From contig CAWBRU010000021.1 of assembly GCA_963791325.1 (NCBI GenBank), positions 248,001 to 312,000 of the forward strand: a stretch of DNA of 64,000 nucleotides, read 5' to 3'. A model generated the notes under the pieces. It had not been told where the DNA came from, ran no database searches, and saw only the letters and a list, made by a program, of their open reading frames with translations. This stretch comes from JBEVJK01 sp963791325 (GTDB lineage Bacteria; Pseudomonadota; Alphaproteobacteria; Rhizobiales; Rhizobiaceae). This document shows positions 10,418-19,671 of this stretch, one piece after another; position 1 is the stretch's first letter; each line of letters begins with the position of its first letter. Position numbers and translations under genes: made by a program.

Positions 10418-11161
10418 GCTTGAGAGGTCGGCCTTGAAAGCACTCTTCGGCTAATCGGCCTCGATGCTCCATTGCTAGCGCCGCTTGTGAATATCCCGCT
10501 CCTGGAACGGCGCGCCGTGAAGCACGCCCCGAGGAGTTGCGCCGCCGGTGCCGAGGCCCGAGATGCCCGAGATCGGTAGGCTCTCGGTTGCGAGTGCGCC
10601 GCCACCGCCTTAGGGCCTAGGCCAAACGCGTAAATGGCTCGACTGGGAGGAATCGCGGCCCGGCGGGATTGGGCCGATAGCCGACCGTCAGCTTCCGGCG
10701 TCCAAAACGCGATAGCAGACGTCCAGTGAGCTAGGATCGACCTTTTCAACTGACCTCAGCCGCCATTCGTGGCGTTCAATCAGAGGCTATTTGTCTGGCT
10801 GGGACATGAGCCTGCGCTTGCAGTTACATACGGAGCATTGCATTCGCAACGCCTTGGCGAGTGGGCCAAGCTGGATTGGCCGAAGCGCCGAGAGGAGTAG
10901 ATGAAATCGATCTGACTCAAGTCGAACCGCGACCCAAGTACCAAGTTTTCAGGGACAAAAAAGCAGCGCGACCTTGCTAAGCGCAATGTTTCTCTGACCG
11001 AGAATGATTTGTTCGAGGTGAGGTCGGTATCAATCTCGTGGGGACGCTATTCGCTTGTCGTCGGTCCACGTCTAGACATTGCTTCGACGATCTATGACGT
11101 GACTGGCATCACACCACTCAGCGCTCTGAATGGCCTGCCTCAGGACGCGATGGCGTCGCCT
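10418..11161. other. 744-base stretch without a supported gene
   Basis: No intact coding sequence found. A minus-strand snippet at about 10483-10600 reads like a protein C-terminus (GISGLGTGGATPRGVLHG) but is closed by a stop just upstream. The remainder shows only short overlapping frames. Confidence 0.35.
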
Positions 11162-12253
11162 TCAGCACTCGACCAGTAGGATGTCGAGGTCTGCGGTCGA
11201 ACTCTTGCCTATCTCGTCGCCGTGCGCAAATAGGAAATCGTCCGCACTGCGGCGACCCTCCGCCTTCAGCATGCTTATGAATTCCCATTCGGCATTCAGC
11301 TTTGATGATGACCCGAGTTCCGCAAGCTTGTCCGTCATGATTCGGTGCGTTCGCATTGTTGCCCAGCGCGCGCCCTCACCCTCGCCCGGATCGGCGACCT
11401 GCCGCAACAGCGCGATCATTCGCAACTCCTTCATGAGGGGTGAATTGAAGGAAATCTCATTGAGCCGATTGAGAATCTCGCTCGCGGTCCGAGGCGTTTC
11501 CGCACGCTCCCGCGGGTTGATCTGCACCAAGATCGTGTCTGTTGCATCGCTTTCGCGTACGAGGGGGGTGATCGTCGGATTGCCGGCGAATCCGCCATCC
11601 CAGAAAGGTTCGCCATTAATTTCGACTGCCTGAAACATGGTCGGAAGACATGCTGAAGCCAGTAGCACGTCCGGTGTTATTTCAGGATTTCGAAAAATGC
11701 GTCCCCTGCCGGTCCGGACGCTCGTTGCGGTGATGAATAGCTTGATCGGCGAACGGGCGAGGCGTTCGAAATCGATGCTATCATCGAGGATCCTCCGCAA
11801 CGGGTTCAAGCCTAGCGGATTGAGATCATAGGGCGAGAGTAGCCGCGACATCAGGTCCATAGCGAGATATCCCGGAGAAGTGTCCAGCGTCCAGCGACCC
11901 ATCAGCCGGTCGAGAGGCGAGCGCTGGATGGGGCTGAACGCGGCTGCCTGCGATACTCGCTTCCAGTAGGCATCGAGTGACGCACGCGCGCCTTCGGCTC
12001 CGCCCTGAGACCATCCGTCCGACAGCACGGCAGCGTTCATCGCCCCGGCGGAAGTGCCCGAAATCGCGACGATTTTCAACCAAGGCTCTTCCAGCAGGCG
12101 GTCAAGCACCCCCCAGGTAAAGGCTCCGTGCGATCCGCCACCTTGCAACGCGAGATCAATCGGAACAACCTCGCGGTGCGCCTTGTCCGGTCTTCCAGCA
12201 GCCGTGTGCTCTGCCTTCGCTTTCGCCTTGCCTGCTTGGGAAATTGAGCCCAT
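11162..12253 (-). CDS. Patatin-like phospholipase
   Basis: This 363-residue serine lipid acyl hydrolase is of the patatin/RssA type. It has the oxyanion loop GGGSHG at about 38-43, the nucleophile motif GTSAG (Ser68) and the catalytic Asp in WDGG (Asp219), forming the Ser-Asp dyad. ATG 12253 is chosen because AAGG lies 9 bases upstream; the open frame goes further up to 12871 but that part is not family-like. No secretion signal is seen, so it is probably cytoplasmic or peripheral. It is intact, unlike most of its neighbours. Confidence 0.9.
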   Translation of the reverse strand: MGSISQAGKAKAKAEHTAAGRPDKAHREVVPIDLALQGGGSHGAFTWGVLDRLLEEPWLKIVAISGTSAGAMNAAVLSDGWSQGGAEGARASLDAYWKRVSQAAAFSPIQRSPLDRLMGRWTLDTSPGYLAMDLMSRLLSPYDLNPLGLNPLRRILDDSIDFERLARSPIKLFITATSVRTGRGRIFRNPEITPDVLLASACLPTMFQAVEINGEPFWDGGFAGNPTITPLVRESDATDTILVQINPRERAETPRTASEILNRLNEISFNSPLMKELRMIALLRQVADPGEGEGARWATMRTHRIMTDKLAELGSSSKLNAEWEFISMLKAEGRRSADDFLFAHGDEIGKSSTADLDILLVEC

Positions 12254-12767
12254 GGCGACACACCTTGTTGGAGGGCTTAAAGGATCGGCGCGGCTGGGCG
12301 GTCCTTCATCAATAAGGCCACCGCGTCGGCATCTCTTCTCTATTGCAAAAACCCACTTGGCAAGTGTGGAACCGGGCCCAATCGCACGTTTGCAGGAACG
12401 CTCAACTGGGACCGAGCCCTCGTCGCGCACGCTGGTCCAATGGGTTGAAGGGTTGTTGATCGACCCAATGCCCATCTCGCACGAATGTCGCGCATGGCGG
12501 CTTCTCATGGGATGAACCTTACCTGTTTGTAACTGGCATCCTCCCAGAAATCGCTCTAACAGGCCGGCCCATCGCTTCTCAGTGAGTTGAAGCAATTGCC
12601 GTCTGGCCGCTTCCCCCGCGAGTGCCAGACCGGCATGTCGCGCGCCTTCAAGTCGATCCAGAGGGCGAACTGGAGTGCGTAAGCGCGACGGCGGGCCGGG
12701 GGCGCTATACGTGCCAAACGCTCCCGGCCTTGCTTCGATCAGGCAAGGGTTTGGGTGTTGGTCATTC
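12254..12767. other. Intergenic stretch between patatin and ligase remnants
   Basis: The 514 bases separate two divergent genes. A minus-strand stretch at about 12560-12690 is helical and Leu/Ala-rich (LAGEAARRQLLQLTEKRW) and may be a gene scrap, but has no start of its own. No clear promoter was identified. Confidence 0.3.
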
Positions 12768-13658
12768 ATGAGCAAACGTAGTGAGGCGGGACCGCTGCGG
12801 TTCATCGTACCGATGCAGCCAGTCCTTGTTGACGAGCCGCCGGCGCGCGGGGAATGGTCACACGAAATCAAATGGGACGGCTATCGCACCCAGATCATCC
12901 TGCAGAACGGCAGCGGGCAGGCGTTCACCCGCAGAGGGCGTGACTGGACGCTGCGCTACCCGCAAATCATCTCCGAAGCGCTGCAACTTCCGTGCAGGAC
13001 GGCAATTATCGACGGTGAGGTAATACTTGCGGACCCTGCCGGGACATCTGATGCTACCCGGCTGCAGACGGTGATCGCCCACCAGCCGCAACGGCTAAGA
13101 TAACTGGCCTTCGACCTCCTGCACCTTGACGGGCGGGATCTTCGGCATCTGCCCTTCCGCGCGCGCCGCGACCGGTTGTTGACACTGATCGGCAACGGCA
13201 GCGATCGCATCAGGTTCAGCCAAGCGTTGCCCGGCACCCTTGCCGCTGTGTTTGCGGTAGCGGAAGCCGCAGGCCTTGAGGGCATCGTCTCAAAACGGGC
13301 GGACAGCTGCTACCATTCCGGCAGAACGTGCGACTGGATCAAGATCAAGGCGTTCGAAGAAGCCGAGTTCGAGCTAATCGGTGTCAGACGCGAGCGCGGC
13401 AAGACAGCGATCGCGATATTGGCGCGCCGTGGGCGGCATGTCGGCAATGCGATCATCACCCTCCCTCCCGAAAGCCGGGAGCGCCTGTGGCGGTGCGTTG
13501 AGGAGAATGCAGGCCCCCCGCCCAAAGCCGTTCGCAAGAAGGCCAGCTACAGCACTGAATGGATACGGCCCGGCATTGTCGGGCGGGTCAAGTTCCTGAA
13601 AGGAGAGGAATCGTTGCATCATCCGACGCTGATGGGCTGGCGGGAAGGTGAGATCTAG
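12768..13658 (+). pseudogene. ATP-dependent DNA ligase (LigD ligase-domain type), nonsense codon
   Basis: This encodes the adenylation and OB-fold parts of an ATP-dependent DNA ligase like the ligase module of LigD. The AMP-accepting Lys is at residue 35 in EIKWDGYR, followed by DGEVI and, in the second half, LEGIVSKRADSCY and DWIKIKAF. A TAA at 13101-13103 stops the frame after PQRLR, and the same frame resumes at once with LAFDLLHLDG. One substitution would restore about 296 residues. No LigD polymerase or nuclease module and no Ku gene is present here. Confidence 0.85.
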
Positions 13659-13811
13659 GGAGGTGCGGCGCCGTGTCTGGCCAGAATTATTGGTAAGATG
13701 AACCTTTAGCCCGCCTGTACGCGTCCACGATTGCAGAAGCGCCAACCCACCGAATTGGACATGCCGGTGCGATGATCAAAGGCGGCGGTCTCGTTTCAGA
13801 ACACTGCGTAG

Positions 13812-14023
13812 TCAGGTGTTTCTGATCTGGTCGACGGCAATCGCCATCAGTTCGTCCATAGCAACGCGAATTTGTTGATCGGATTGAGCGACACCCGCCG
13901 CGTCGAAATCGGCGCGCACCTTGCGGAACACATCATTGTCCCCTGCCTCTTCAAAGTCCGCGCGGACCACCTCCTGTCCGTCGTCAGAACATTTGGCGCA
14001 ACGGGCGAGTTGGATTAGTGGAG
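13812..14023 (-). pseudogene. C-terminal remnant of an unknown gene cut by the IS3 element
   Basis: A minus-strand frame reads out of the left edge of the insertion sequence as LIQLARCAKCSDDGQEVV and ends MAIAVDQIRNT followed by TGA. About 68 residues remain. The composition is protein-like, with a CAKC pair. The continuation was not recognised on the far side of the element. Function unknown. Confidence 0.5.
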
Positions 14024-14048
14024 TGTCGGCCTCGATCTTGGGTTGATG

Positions 14049-15029
14049 TTAAGCGGCGAGCGTTCGGTGCTGCAAGCGTCGGTATTCGATTGTCTTTTGC
14101 TTGATCCTTTCTCGTTGTTCGATGATGGCTGAGGCTCTGCCGAAGTAGGCGTCGGCCGGCGTGACGTTGCCGAGGCTCTCGTGGTGGCGTCGGTGGTTGT
14201 AATGCTCGACGAAGGCTTCGATCTGGCGTTCAAGATCGCCCGGAAGGAAGTAGTTCTCCAGCAGGATGCGGTTCTTGAGCGTCTGGTGCCAGCGTTCAAT
14301 CTTGCCCTGGGTCTGCGGGTGGAGCGGTGCGCCGCGGACATGGCTCATGCCGTTGGCGTCGATCCACTCGGCGAGTTCGGTCGCAATGTAGGACGGGCCG
14401 TTGTCGCTGAGTAGCCTTGGCTTGTGCAGCACTTTGGCGCTGTCGCAGCCTGAGGCCGTGAGCGCCAGTTCCAGCGTGTCGGTGACGTCCTCTGCGCGCA
14501 TGGTCGTGCACAGCTTCCAGGCGATGATGTAGCGGGAGAAGTCGTCGAGCACGGTCGACAGATAGACCCAACCCCAGCCGATGATCTTGAAGTAGGTAAA
14601 ATCTGTCTGCCACATCTCATTGGGACGCGCGGTCTTGTCCCTGAACTCGTCGTCGGCCTTGATCACCACGAAGGCCGGGCTGGTGATGAGGCCATGGGCC
14701 TTGAGCAGGCGATAGACGGTCGCTTCGGACACGAAGTAGCGCTTCTCATCGGTAAAGCGCACCGCCAGCTCGCGAGGCGACAGCTCGGACTGCTCAAGCG
14801 CCATGTCGACGATCTGGCTCTGAACCTCGGCGCTGATGCGGTTCCAGACCCGGATCGGCCGGGAAGGACGATCCTCCAGCGCCTCGGGACCACCTTCGAG
14901 ATAGCGGTCATACCAGCGATAGAAGGTGCGCCGTGCAATGCCGAGCTGATCCAGCGTCTTCTTCGCTGGCAGGTGTGACTGCTCGACGATCCTGATGATT
15001 TCGAGCTTTTCGGATGTGGGGTATCTCAT
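14049..15029 (-). CDS. IS3-family transposase OrfB
   Basis: This 326-residue integrase-core transposase has a helix-turn-helix region at the N-terminus (ARRTFYRWYDRYLEGG) followed by an rve domain with all three catalytic acids visible: Asp in WQTDFTYFKI, Asp in LSDNGPSYI and Glu in GKIERWHQTLK. It catalyses element excision and insertion together with OrfA. Its ATG overlaps the orfA stop as ATGA, so the two are translationally coupled. It appears full length. Confidence 0.95.
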   Translation of the reverse strand: MRYPTSEKLEIIRIVEQSHLPAKKTLDQLGIARRTFYRWYDRYLEGGPEALEDRPSRPIRVWNRISAEVQSQIVDMALEQSELSPRELAVRFTDEKRYFVSEATVYRLLKAHGLITSPAFVVIKADDEFRDKTARPNEMWQTDFTYFKIIGWGWVYLSTVLDDFSRYIIAWKLCTTMRAEDVTDTLELALTASGCDSAKVLHKPRLLSDNGPSYIATELAEWIDANGMSHVRGAPLHPQTQGKIERWHQTLKNRILLENYFLPGDLERQIEAFVEHYNHRRHHESLGNVTPADAYFGRASAIIEQRERIKQKTIEYRRLQHRTLAA

Positions 15030-15401
15030 TCGTCGTCGCCCCCATCCGCGATCATGCTTTTTTTGAGCAGGCGATTTTCCAGCGTCAGGTCGGCAACGGC
15101 CTCCTTCAGGGCACGCGCCTCGCGGCGAAGGTCCTGCACTTCGCCGCTCGTAGCAGCGCGTGCAGTGTCGCCCGCCAGCCGCCGCTTGCCGGCTTCCAGG
15201 AATTCCTTCGACCAGGTGTAGTAGAGGCTCTGGGCAATCCCTTCCTTGCGGCAGAGCTCAGCGATGCTGTCCTCGCCGCGAAGGCCATCCAGCACGATCC
15301 TGATCTTGTCTTCCGATGAAAAGTGACGCCGCGTCGCCCGGCGGATGTCCTTGATAACGGCCTCTGCCGACGCTTTTCTGTGTCCCGGATTTCTGGCTCA
15401 T
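15026..15401 (-). pseudogene. IS3-family OrfA, frameshifted near its start
   Basis: This is the DNA-binding helper of the transposase. From ATG 15401 the frame reads MSQKSGTQKS and then fails. Removing one base near 15371 continues as SAEAVIKDIRRATRRHFSSE and joins the intact frame with the helix-turn-helix (EDSIAELCRKEGIAQSLYYTW) and the C-terminal leucine-zipper-like coil (EARALKEAVADLTLENRLLKK). The extra base would prevent normal OrfA synthesis unless translation starts internally at 15295. Confidence 0.85.
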
Positions 15402-15489
15402 CTTCGCTCCTTTTGAAAGGCTACGATGAGCCAGAAATCCTCCGCTCTCAGTTAAGCCGATTTTGTCTCATTGGTGCTGACGCCGGACA

Positions 15490-15910
15490 CAAAAGCATCA
15501 AGCTCGCTGACGCCATTCCCTTGGTGTCGACGCCGACCAATGACGCGGAAGAGGAACCGCCGGGGATCGCGCTTGGCAGGGCCCTGATCTGGCTAGGAGA
15601 ACACAGTGAGGCAAGCACTGGAGATGCGAGCAATGAAGATGATGGTGACGAAGGTGACCCATCTTCGCAGATTCTGCAGGACACCATCGACGGGCTGAAC
15701 CGAAATTCCGAAGCATGGGGCGATCTCTGCATCGGTGACGATGACCGGCCACACTGCAATTGAATAAAGTACGGCGAAGGCGAGTGCTTTCGTGGCGATC
15801 TCTTACAATTCGAGCCGAGTTTGTGGCACTCGTGAAGCGAGCGCAGTACGCTCCGTTGAAGTGCGTCTTCTGCCCATCTATAAGGGTGACGGGCATTTCG
15901 GGAGGAAAGG
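15490..15910. other. Non-coding or decayed stretch right of the IS
   Basis: No supported gene in 421 bases. A minus-strand segment (about 15590-15790) reads hydrophobic and protein-like (WVTFVTIIFIARISSACL) but has no start codon. I read it as a possible remnant only. Confidence 0.3.
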
Positions 15911-16150
15911 ATGCTCGTCCGCTACTTCGCCCTGCTAATTCTGTCAGTTCTGGCCACGGCTTGTCAAACTCCGGAAGAGATCGCGGCAGCCGACGACTCG
16001 CAATGCCGTAGCTACGGCGCGAAGCCGGGAAGCGACGCGTACGTAAACTGCAGAGTCGCACAGCAGAAGATCCGTAGCGACGAGAACATAGCGAGCGCAT
16101 CCGGGAACACCACCTGCACGACGTTCGGAAACACGGTGAGTTGCTTCTGA
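15911..16150 (+). CDS. Small lipoprotein
   Basis: This 79-residue precursor has a lipobox: a hydrophobic signal (LLILSVLATAC) with the lipidated Cys at residue 18, then a polar mature part with three more Cys. It resembles short lipoproteins common in Bradyrhizobiaceae with a CRSYGAKPGSDAYVNCR core. GGAGGAAAGG directly before the ATG is a strong ribosome site. Function unknown; it should sit in the periplasmic leaflet of a membrane. Confidence 0.75.
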   Translation: MLVRYFALLILSVLATACQTPEEIAAADDSQCRSYGAKPGSDAYVNCRVAQQKIRSDENIASASGNTTCTTFGNTVSCF

Positions 16151-16367
16151 TCGTAAGTCTCCGCCTGATAGCCGTTGACCGTCGACCGACTAGCGAGAGC
16201 TTTTGGCACAGCTCGAAGTTAGCGACTTTACGCAATTATACAGAGATACGTGTATAAACGTGTCGCGTTGCGAATTCCTCCGAGTCGAGTTTGCGACGCT
16301 CCCGGTGTGTGGGGCCTCGGCGCTCTGCCAGCGACTTTCTGCCCCAAGGAGAGGGACCGGGGAACTT

Positions 16368-17243
16368 TCACCAGTAGGGGGCAGGCTCTGGGAGCTGGGC
16401 GCTGCATGAACACAGGCGGTTGCCCGACGGTTCGCGGTTCATCCTGCCGCAACTATCGCATCGTACAAATACCGGGTTGACCCTGTGCTTGGTCCATACG
16501 CTGGTGTAGCCAAAGCTTGCCACGGAGCCGTCGTAGAAGCCCTTCATCACCTTGGAGTGGGTTCCCTGCTTCATGACCTGGCGCGACGCATCCGGACTGT
16601 CCCAGGCGCTTATGGTGACCATGCGGTGGCCGATCGTTGCCGTTGTTGCGGCAATGAAGCCATCCATCTCCAGCATGTCGAGGAGCGACAGACGTGATCC
16701 CTCGCTCACTGTCTTGACCGCGTCGTCGTCGCGGGCCTCGAGATAGGTAATGGAGAAGGCTGCGGGCTCCTGTGTCTTTCCGGTCTGCACCATCGTCGAC
16801 GTGCCAAACCTGAACGGACCAACCTGGGCGGGCTGAACGATCACATCGAGGCCGATCTGGCGAGGCAGTTCGCGTGAGTCGAAATAGCCTGTCACCGTCT
16901 CGACCTTGTCGTCTCTCAGTGTGAAGAAATCCGCCCCGCGCAGCGTGACGGCTTTTCCGGTGGGCGGCAGCCCCATCATGCTTCCGGCATTGGTTCCGCG
17001 CATCATCCACTGAGCCGCCACTCGGTTCGGGCCCGTCTCGCCGATGCTCTCTTCCTCGAATGTGAGGTCGGGGAACGCCTGCCAGAGCCCGTTCACGTAT
17101 GTTCGAAGCGCTTCTCCGGAGATGGGCATGACTGTCGCTGGATCCTGGTAAGTTCCTCCAACAACAAGCGAGGATAGAATCGCATCTGCGTCACGGTCCG
17201 TCCAGGCCTTGAAGTAACGCCGCACGTTTTCGATGTTGGTCAT
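16368..17243 (-). CDS. NTF2/SnoaL-like domain fused to an ABM-like domain
   Basis: In this 291-residue protein, residues ~1-130 look like a SnoaL-type NTF2 fold (MTNIENVRRYFKAWTDRDAD..., FFTLRDDKVETVTGYFD). Residues ~145-255 resemble an antibiotic-biosynthesis-monooxygenase-like ferredoxin fold (MVTISAWDSPDASRQVM). The last ~35 residues are different: CDSCGR...CSCSAQ carries four Cys that could bind a metal. Such proteins usually handle small lipophilic molecules, but the substrate cannot be told. No partners adjacent. A shorter version without the Cys tail is possible if the C-terminus arose by rearrangement. Confidence 0.65.
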   Translation of the reverse strand: MTNIENVRRYFKAWTDRDADAILSSLVVGGTYQDPATVMPISGEALRTYVNGLWQAFPDLTFEEESIGETGPNRVAAQWMMRGTNAGSMMGLPPTGKAVTLRGADFFTLRDDKVETVTGYFDSRELPRQIGLDVIVQPAQVGPFRFGTSTMVQTGKTQEPAAFSITYLEARDDDAVKTVSEGSRLSLLDMLEMDGFIAATTATIGHRMVTISAWDSPDASRQVMKQGTHSKVMKGFYDGSVASFGYTSVWTKHRVNPVFVRCDSCGRMNREPSGNRLCSCSAQLPEPAPYW

Positions 17244-17513
17244 CTGCCGCCCACCTATGCCAAAGACGACTACGAACCTCGCATGCTTTTTCCGAACATT
17301 GTACCACGGCTGTACTTATCTGACGAGCTTAGCTCCGCGGACCGATTGGCCGTTCGAAAGGAAAGAAGCTGCTCGATGAACAACAAGTGGCATAACTTGT
17401 TATGATGACCCGCGGGCCGAAACAGGAATGGACCGAAGCCGATGATGCCGAGTTAAAAGGGGAAGTCTACGCCCCGGGAACACTTGCGTTGATGGCCAGT
17501 GGCAATTCGGCCA

Positions 17514-17660
17514 TATCGTGCGCCCGCCGCTGCGTCTGGTCAGCCTCGTGTATTTCCCGACCCCGATGCCTTCAAGTCGACGTGCCATTTTCGTGGCATA
17601 GCAATTCGTGCATCCGGCGCTGACGATCGAGCAGCCTGCGACCGGATTCCATGATGAGCC
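17514..17660 (-). pseudogene. Fragment of a DUF5131 (phage Gp37/Gp68) protein
   Basis: About 49 residues match the N-terminal signature of the DUF5131 family: SSWNPVAGCSIVSAGCTNCY is the conserved triple-Cys segment, followed by ATKMARRL and YTRLTRRSGGRTIW. Sequence on both sides is unrelated, so only a shard of a roughly 250-residue protein remains. The family is often carried by phages and mobile islands. Confidence 0.65.
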
Positions 17661-17896
17661 GGTAGCACCCAAGTCGGGCAGTTTGTCGAGCTTGAGGCTT
17701 GCGGGTCCGAGCGCCGTGTCCAACCTGAGTAAAGCGGTCTTGCGAACCTCTCGGGAATGGAAGCCGACCACGTAGTCCCTCGTGCGGCCCAGAGTTCAAC
17801 CCTCGACGAGCTTTGGTCTATTTAGGCTGGCGATCATTCAGGCCCCAGGGCAATATCTGCAGGTAAACTCTGCCGAATCCCGGGGCTCCCAGTCGC

Positions 17897-18781
17897 GTGC
17901 AATCCAAAATTCGCTCACTCCAAGAGGCGGTCATGGAGTTCGTGCACGACGGCGACACCATCTTCGTCGGCGGGTTCGGCCAATGCGTGCCTTTCGCCAT
18001 CGGCCATGAGATCGTCCGGCAGGGCCGACGCAGGCTAACCCTCTGCCGCTCCGGCGCCGACATACTTTTCGATATGTTGGTCGCTGCCCGTTGCGTCGAG
18101 AAGCTGATTTTCGGCTACGTCGGGAACCCCGGGATCGGATTGGCCCACGCATTTCGGCGGGCGGTGGAGCGCGGCGAGGTCGAGGCGGAGGACTGGACGA
18201 ATTTCGCGATGGTGCTCAGGCTCCACGCCGGCGCCCTCGGCGTTCCGTTCCTGCCCGCCGCGACGTTGCTGCCGGGCGACCTGACTGCCCGCCTTCCGGT
18301 CCAGCCGATATCCTGCCCTTTCACCGGCGAGGAACTCACCGCAATTCCAGCCCTCACTCCAGACGTCGCCATCGTCCACGCCCATAGAGCCGACGAGGAC
18401 GGCAACGTGCAATCGTTTGGACTGCTCGGCGACACGCTCGAGGGCGCGAATGCCAGTCGCCGGATCATCTGCACCGTCGAGCAGATCGTCCCGCGCGAGA
18501 CCATCCGCGGTGTTCCGGACCGCACGATCATCCCGGGATTTCGCGTTTCCTCCGTCAGTGTCGTGCCATGGGGCGCCTATCCCTCCTACGTCGACGGAAT
18601 CTACGGACGGGACGACGAGGCCTATGTCGCCTGGGACAAGCTCTCGCGATCGGAGAGCGAGCTGGGCACCTGGATCGACACGGAGATCCGCCAGCACGCC
18701 TCGTTCGCCGACTATGTTGCGGGAATCGGCGCTGGTCGTCTCGCGGAGCTCGAGCGCCGTGGACGGGAGGGGCGACAATGA
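17897..18781 (+). CDS. CoA-transferase family I, alpha subunit (GctA/IpdA type)
   Basis: This 294-residue subunit of a two-component CoA-transferase has the glycine-rich start DTIFVGGFGQCVPFAIGHE that binds CoA, and ends in a region (PGFRVSSVSVVPWGAYPS) typical of glutaconate-type or IpdA-like subunits. The IpdAB relatives can act as ring hydrolases rather than transferases. The start is GTG 17897; no strong ribosome site is visible. Its stop overlaps the beta subunit start (ATGA). It begins the catabolic cluster and is encoded opposite to the transport genes. Confidence 0.85.
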   Translation: MQSKIRSLQEAVMEFVHDGDTIFVGGFGQCVPFAIGHEIVRQGRRRLTLCRSGADILFDMLVAARCVEKLIFGYVGNPGIGLAHAFRRAVERGEVEAEDWTNFAMVLRLHAGALGVPFLPAATLLPGDLTARLPVQPISCPFTGEELTAIPALTPDVAIVHAHRADEDGNVQSFGLLGDTLEGANASRRIICTVEQIVPRETIRGVPDRTIIPGFRVSSVSVVPWGAYPSYVDGIYGRDDEAYVAWDKLSRSESELGTWIDTEIRQHASFADYVAGIGAGRLAELERRGREGRQ

Positions 18782-19671
18782 CCTCGACTCCGAGCGACGA
18801 CGCCGGGTTCGTGAGCCTGGTCGCGCGCGAGATCCGGGACAGCCAGGTCTGTTTCGTCGGAATCGGCGTGCCATCGCTTGCCGCCATGGCAGCCAAGCGC
18901 TTCCATGCACCCAAAGCCATCCTTGTCTACGAATCGGGTGCGGTGGACGCGCGCCCACCGGTTCCGCCCCTGTCGACGGGCAGTCCATCGGTGATGGCGG
19001 ACACAGCGATGGCAACGACTTGCCTCGGCGTCTTCGCGATGCTGCAACGCGGCGTGTTCGATCTGGGCCTGCTGTCGGCGGCCCAAGTCGACCGCTTCGG
19101 CAATCTCAACAGCACCGTTCTCGGGCCCTACGAGAACCCGAAGGTGCGGCTGGTCGGTTCGGGCGGCGCCCACGACATCGCGGCGCTCGCGGGAGATGTC
19201 ATTGTCATGATGCCGCACGATCCGCGCCGTTTCGTCGAGCGCGTCGATTTCGTCACCAGCCCCGGCCTGCTGCCGGGGAACGGTCGAAAGCCCGGCCGAG
19301 CCCGGCGTGGCGGAGGTCCGCGAATGCTGCTGACGCCGCGGGCGCGATTCAGCTTCGAGGCCGGCGAGCTGACGCTGGATGCACTGGCGCCCGGATTTTC
19401 GCAGGAGCAGGCGCTGGAAGGTTTTTCCTGGCGGGTCCCTGTCTCCAGATCGCTTCACATGCTCGAACCGATCGAGCCCGGGCTGAAACGAGTTCGCGGA
19501 CGAGCTCGTCCGCAGCTGGGGCCGTGGAACCGGCTAAGCCGGCCGGCAGCGTCCTCGTCGGCCGCTCAAGCGACGCCCTTCTCCCTGTGCGCCATGCGTG
19601 CGAACGCCGCGAGCTCGCGATTGAAGCGCTCGGGATCCTCGAGGAAAGGCGCATGTCCGGCCCCTTCGTAG
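18778..19671 (+). CDS. CoA-transferase family I, beta subunit (GctB/IpdB type), likely 3' frameshift
   Basis: This is the partner of the alpha subunit. The core is full: CFVGIGVPSLAAMAAKR, YESGAVDARPP, LLSAAQVDRFGNLN and VDFVTSPG. In the glutaconate-type enzymes the catalytic Glu sits in the beta chain; here the ESG at YESG corresponds to that place. As sequenced, the frame runs to 19671 and overlaps the opposite hydrolase gene by about 100 bases. Deleting one A near 19486 gives GLNEFADELVRSWGRGTG and a stop at 19535-19537, a natural end before the neighbour. I infer an extra base there. Confidence 0.85.
   Translation: MTSTPSDDAGFVSLVAREIRDSQVCFVGIGVPSLAAMAAKRFHAPKAILVYESGAVDARPPVPPLSTGSPSVMADTAMATTCLGVFAMLQRGVFDLGLLSAAQVDRFGNLNSTVLGPYENPKVRLVGSGGAHDIAALAGDVIVMMPHDPRRFVERVDFVTSPGLLPGNGRKPGRARRGGGPRMLLTPRARFSFEAGELTLDALAPGFSQEQALEGFSWRVPVSRSLHMLEPIEPGLKRVRGRARPQLGPWNRLSRPAASSSAAQATPFSLCAMRANAASSRLKRSGSSRKGACPAPS

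Larger units (their letters stand above)
14024..15489 (-). mobile_element. IS3-family insertion sequence
   Basis: About 1.47 kb contains overlapping orfA and orfB. The ends begin TGTCGGCCTC (left, 14024) and, read inwards from the right at 15489, TGTCCGGCGTC, which are imperfect terminal inverted repeats with the TG...CA ends typical of the family. No clear target-site duplication is visible. It separates the truncated frame at 13812-14023 from the DNA at 15490. orfA carries a frameshift, so this copy may be inactive. Confidence 0.8.

Noticed and set aside
14015..15495. Target-site duplication around the IS3 element
   Set aside because: The bases flanking the presumed ends do not match, so the duplication is lost or the ends are misplaced.
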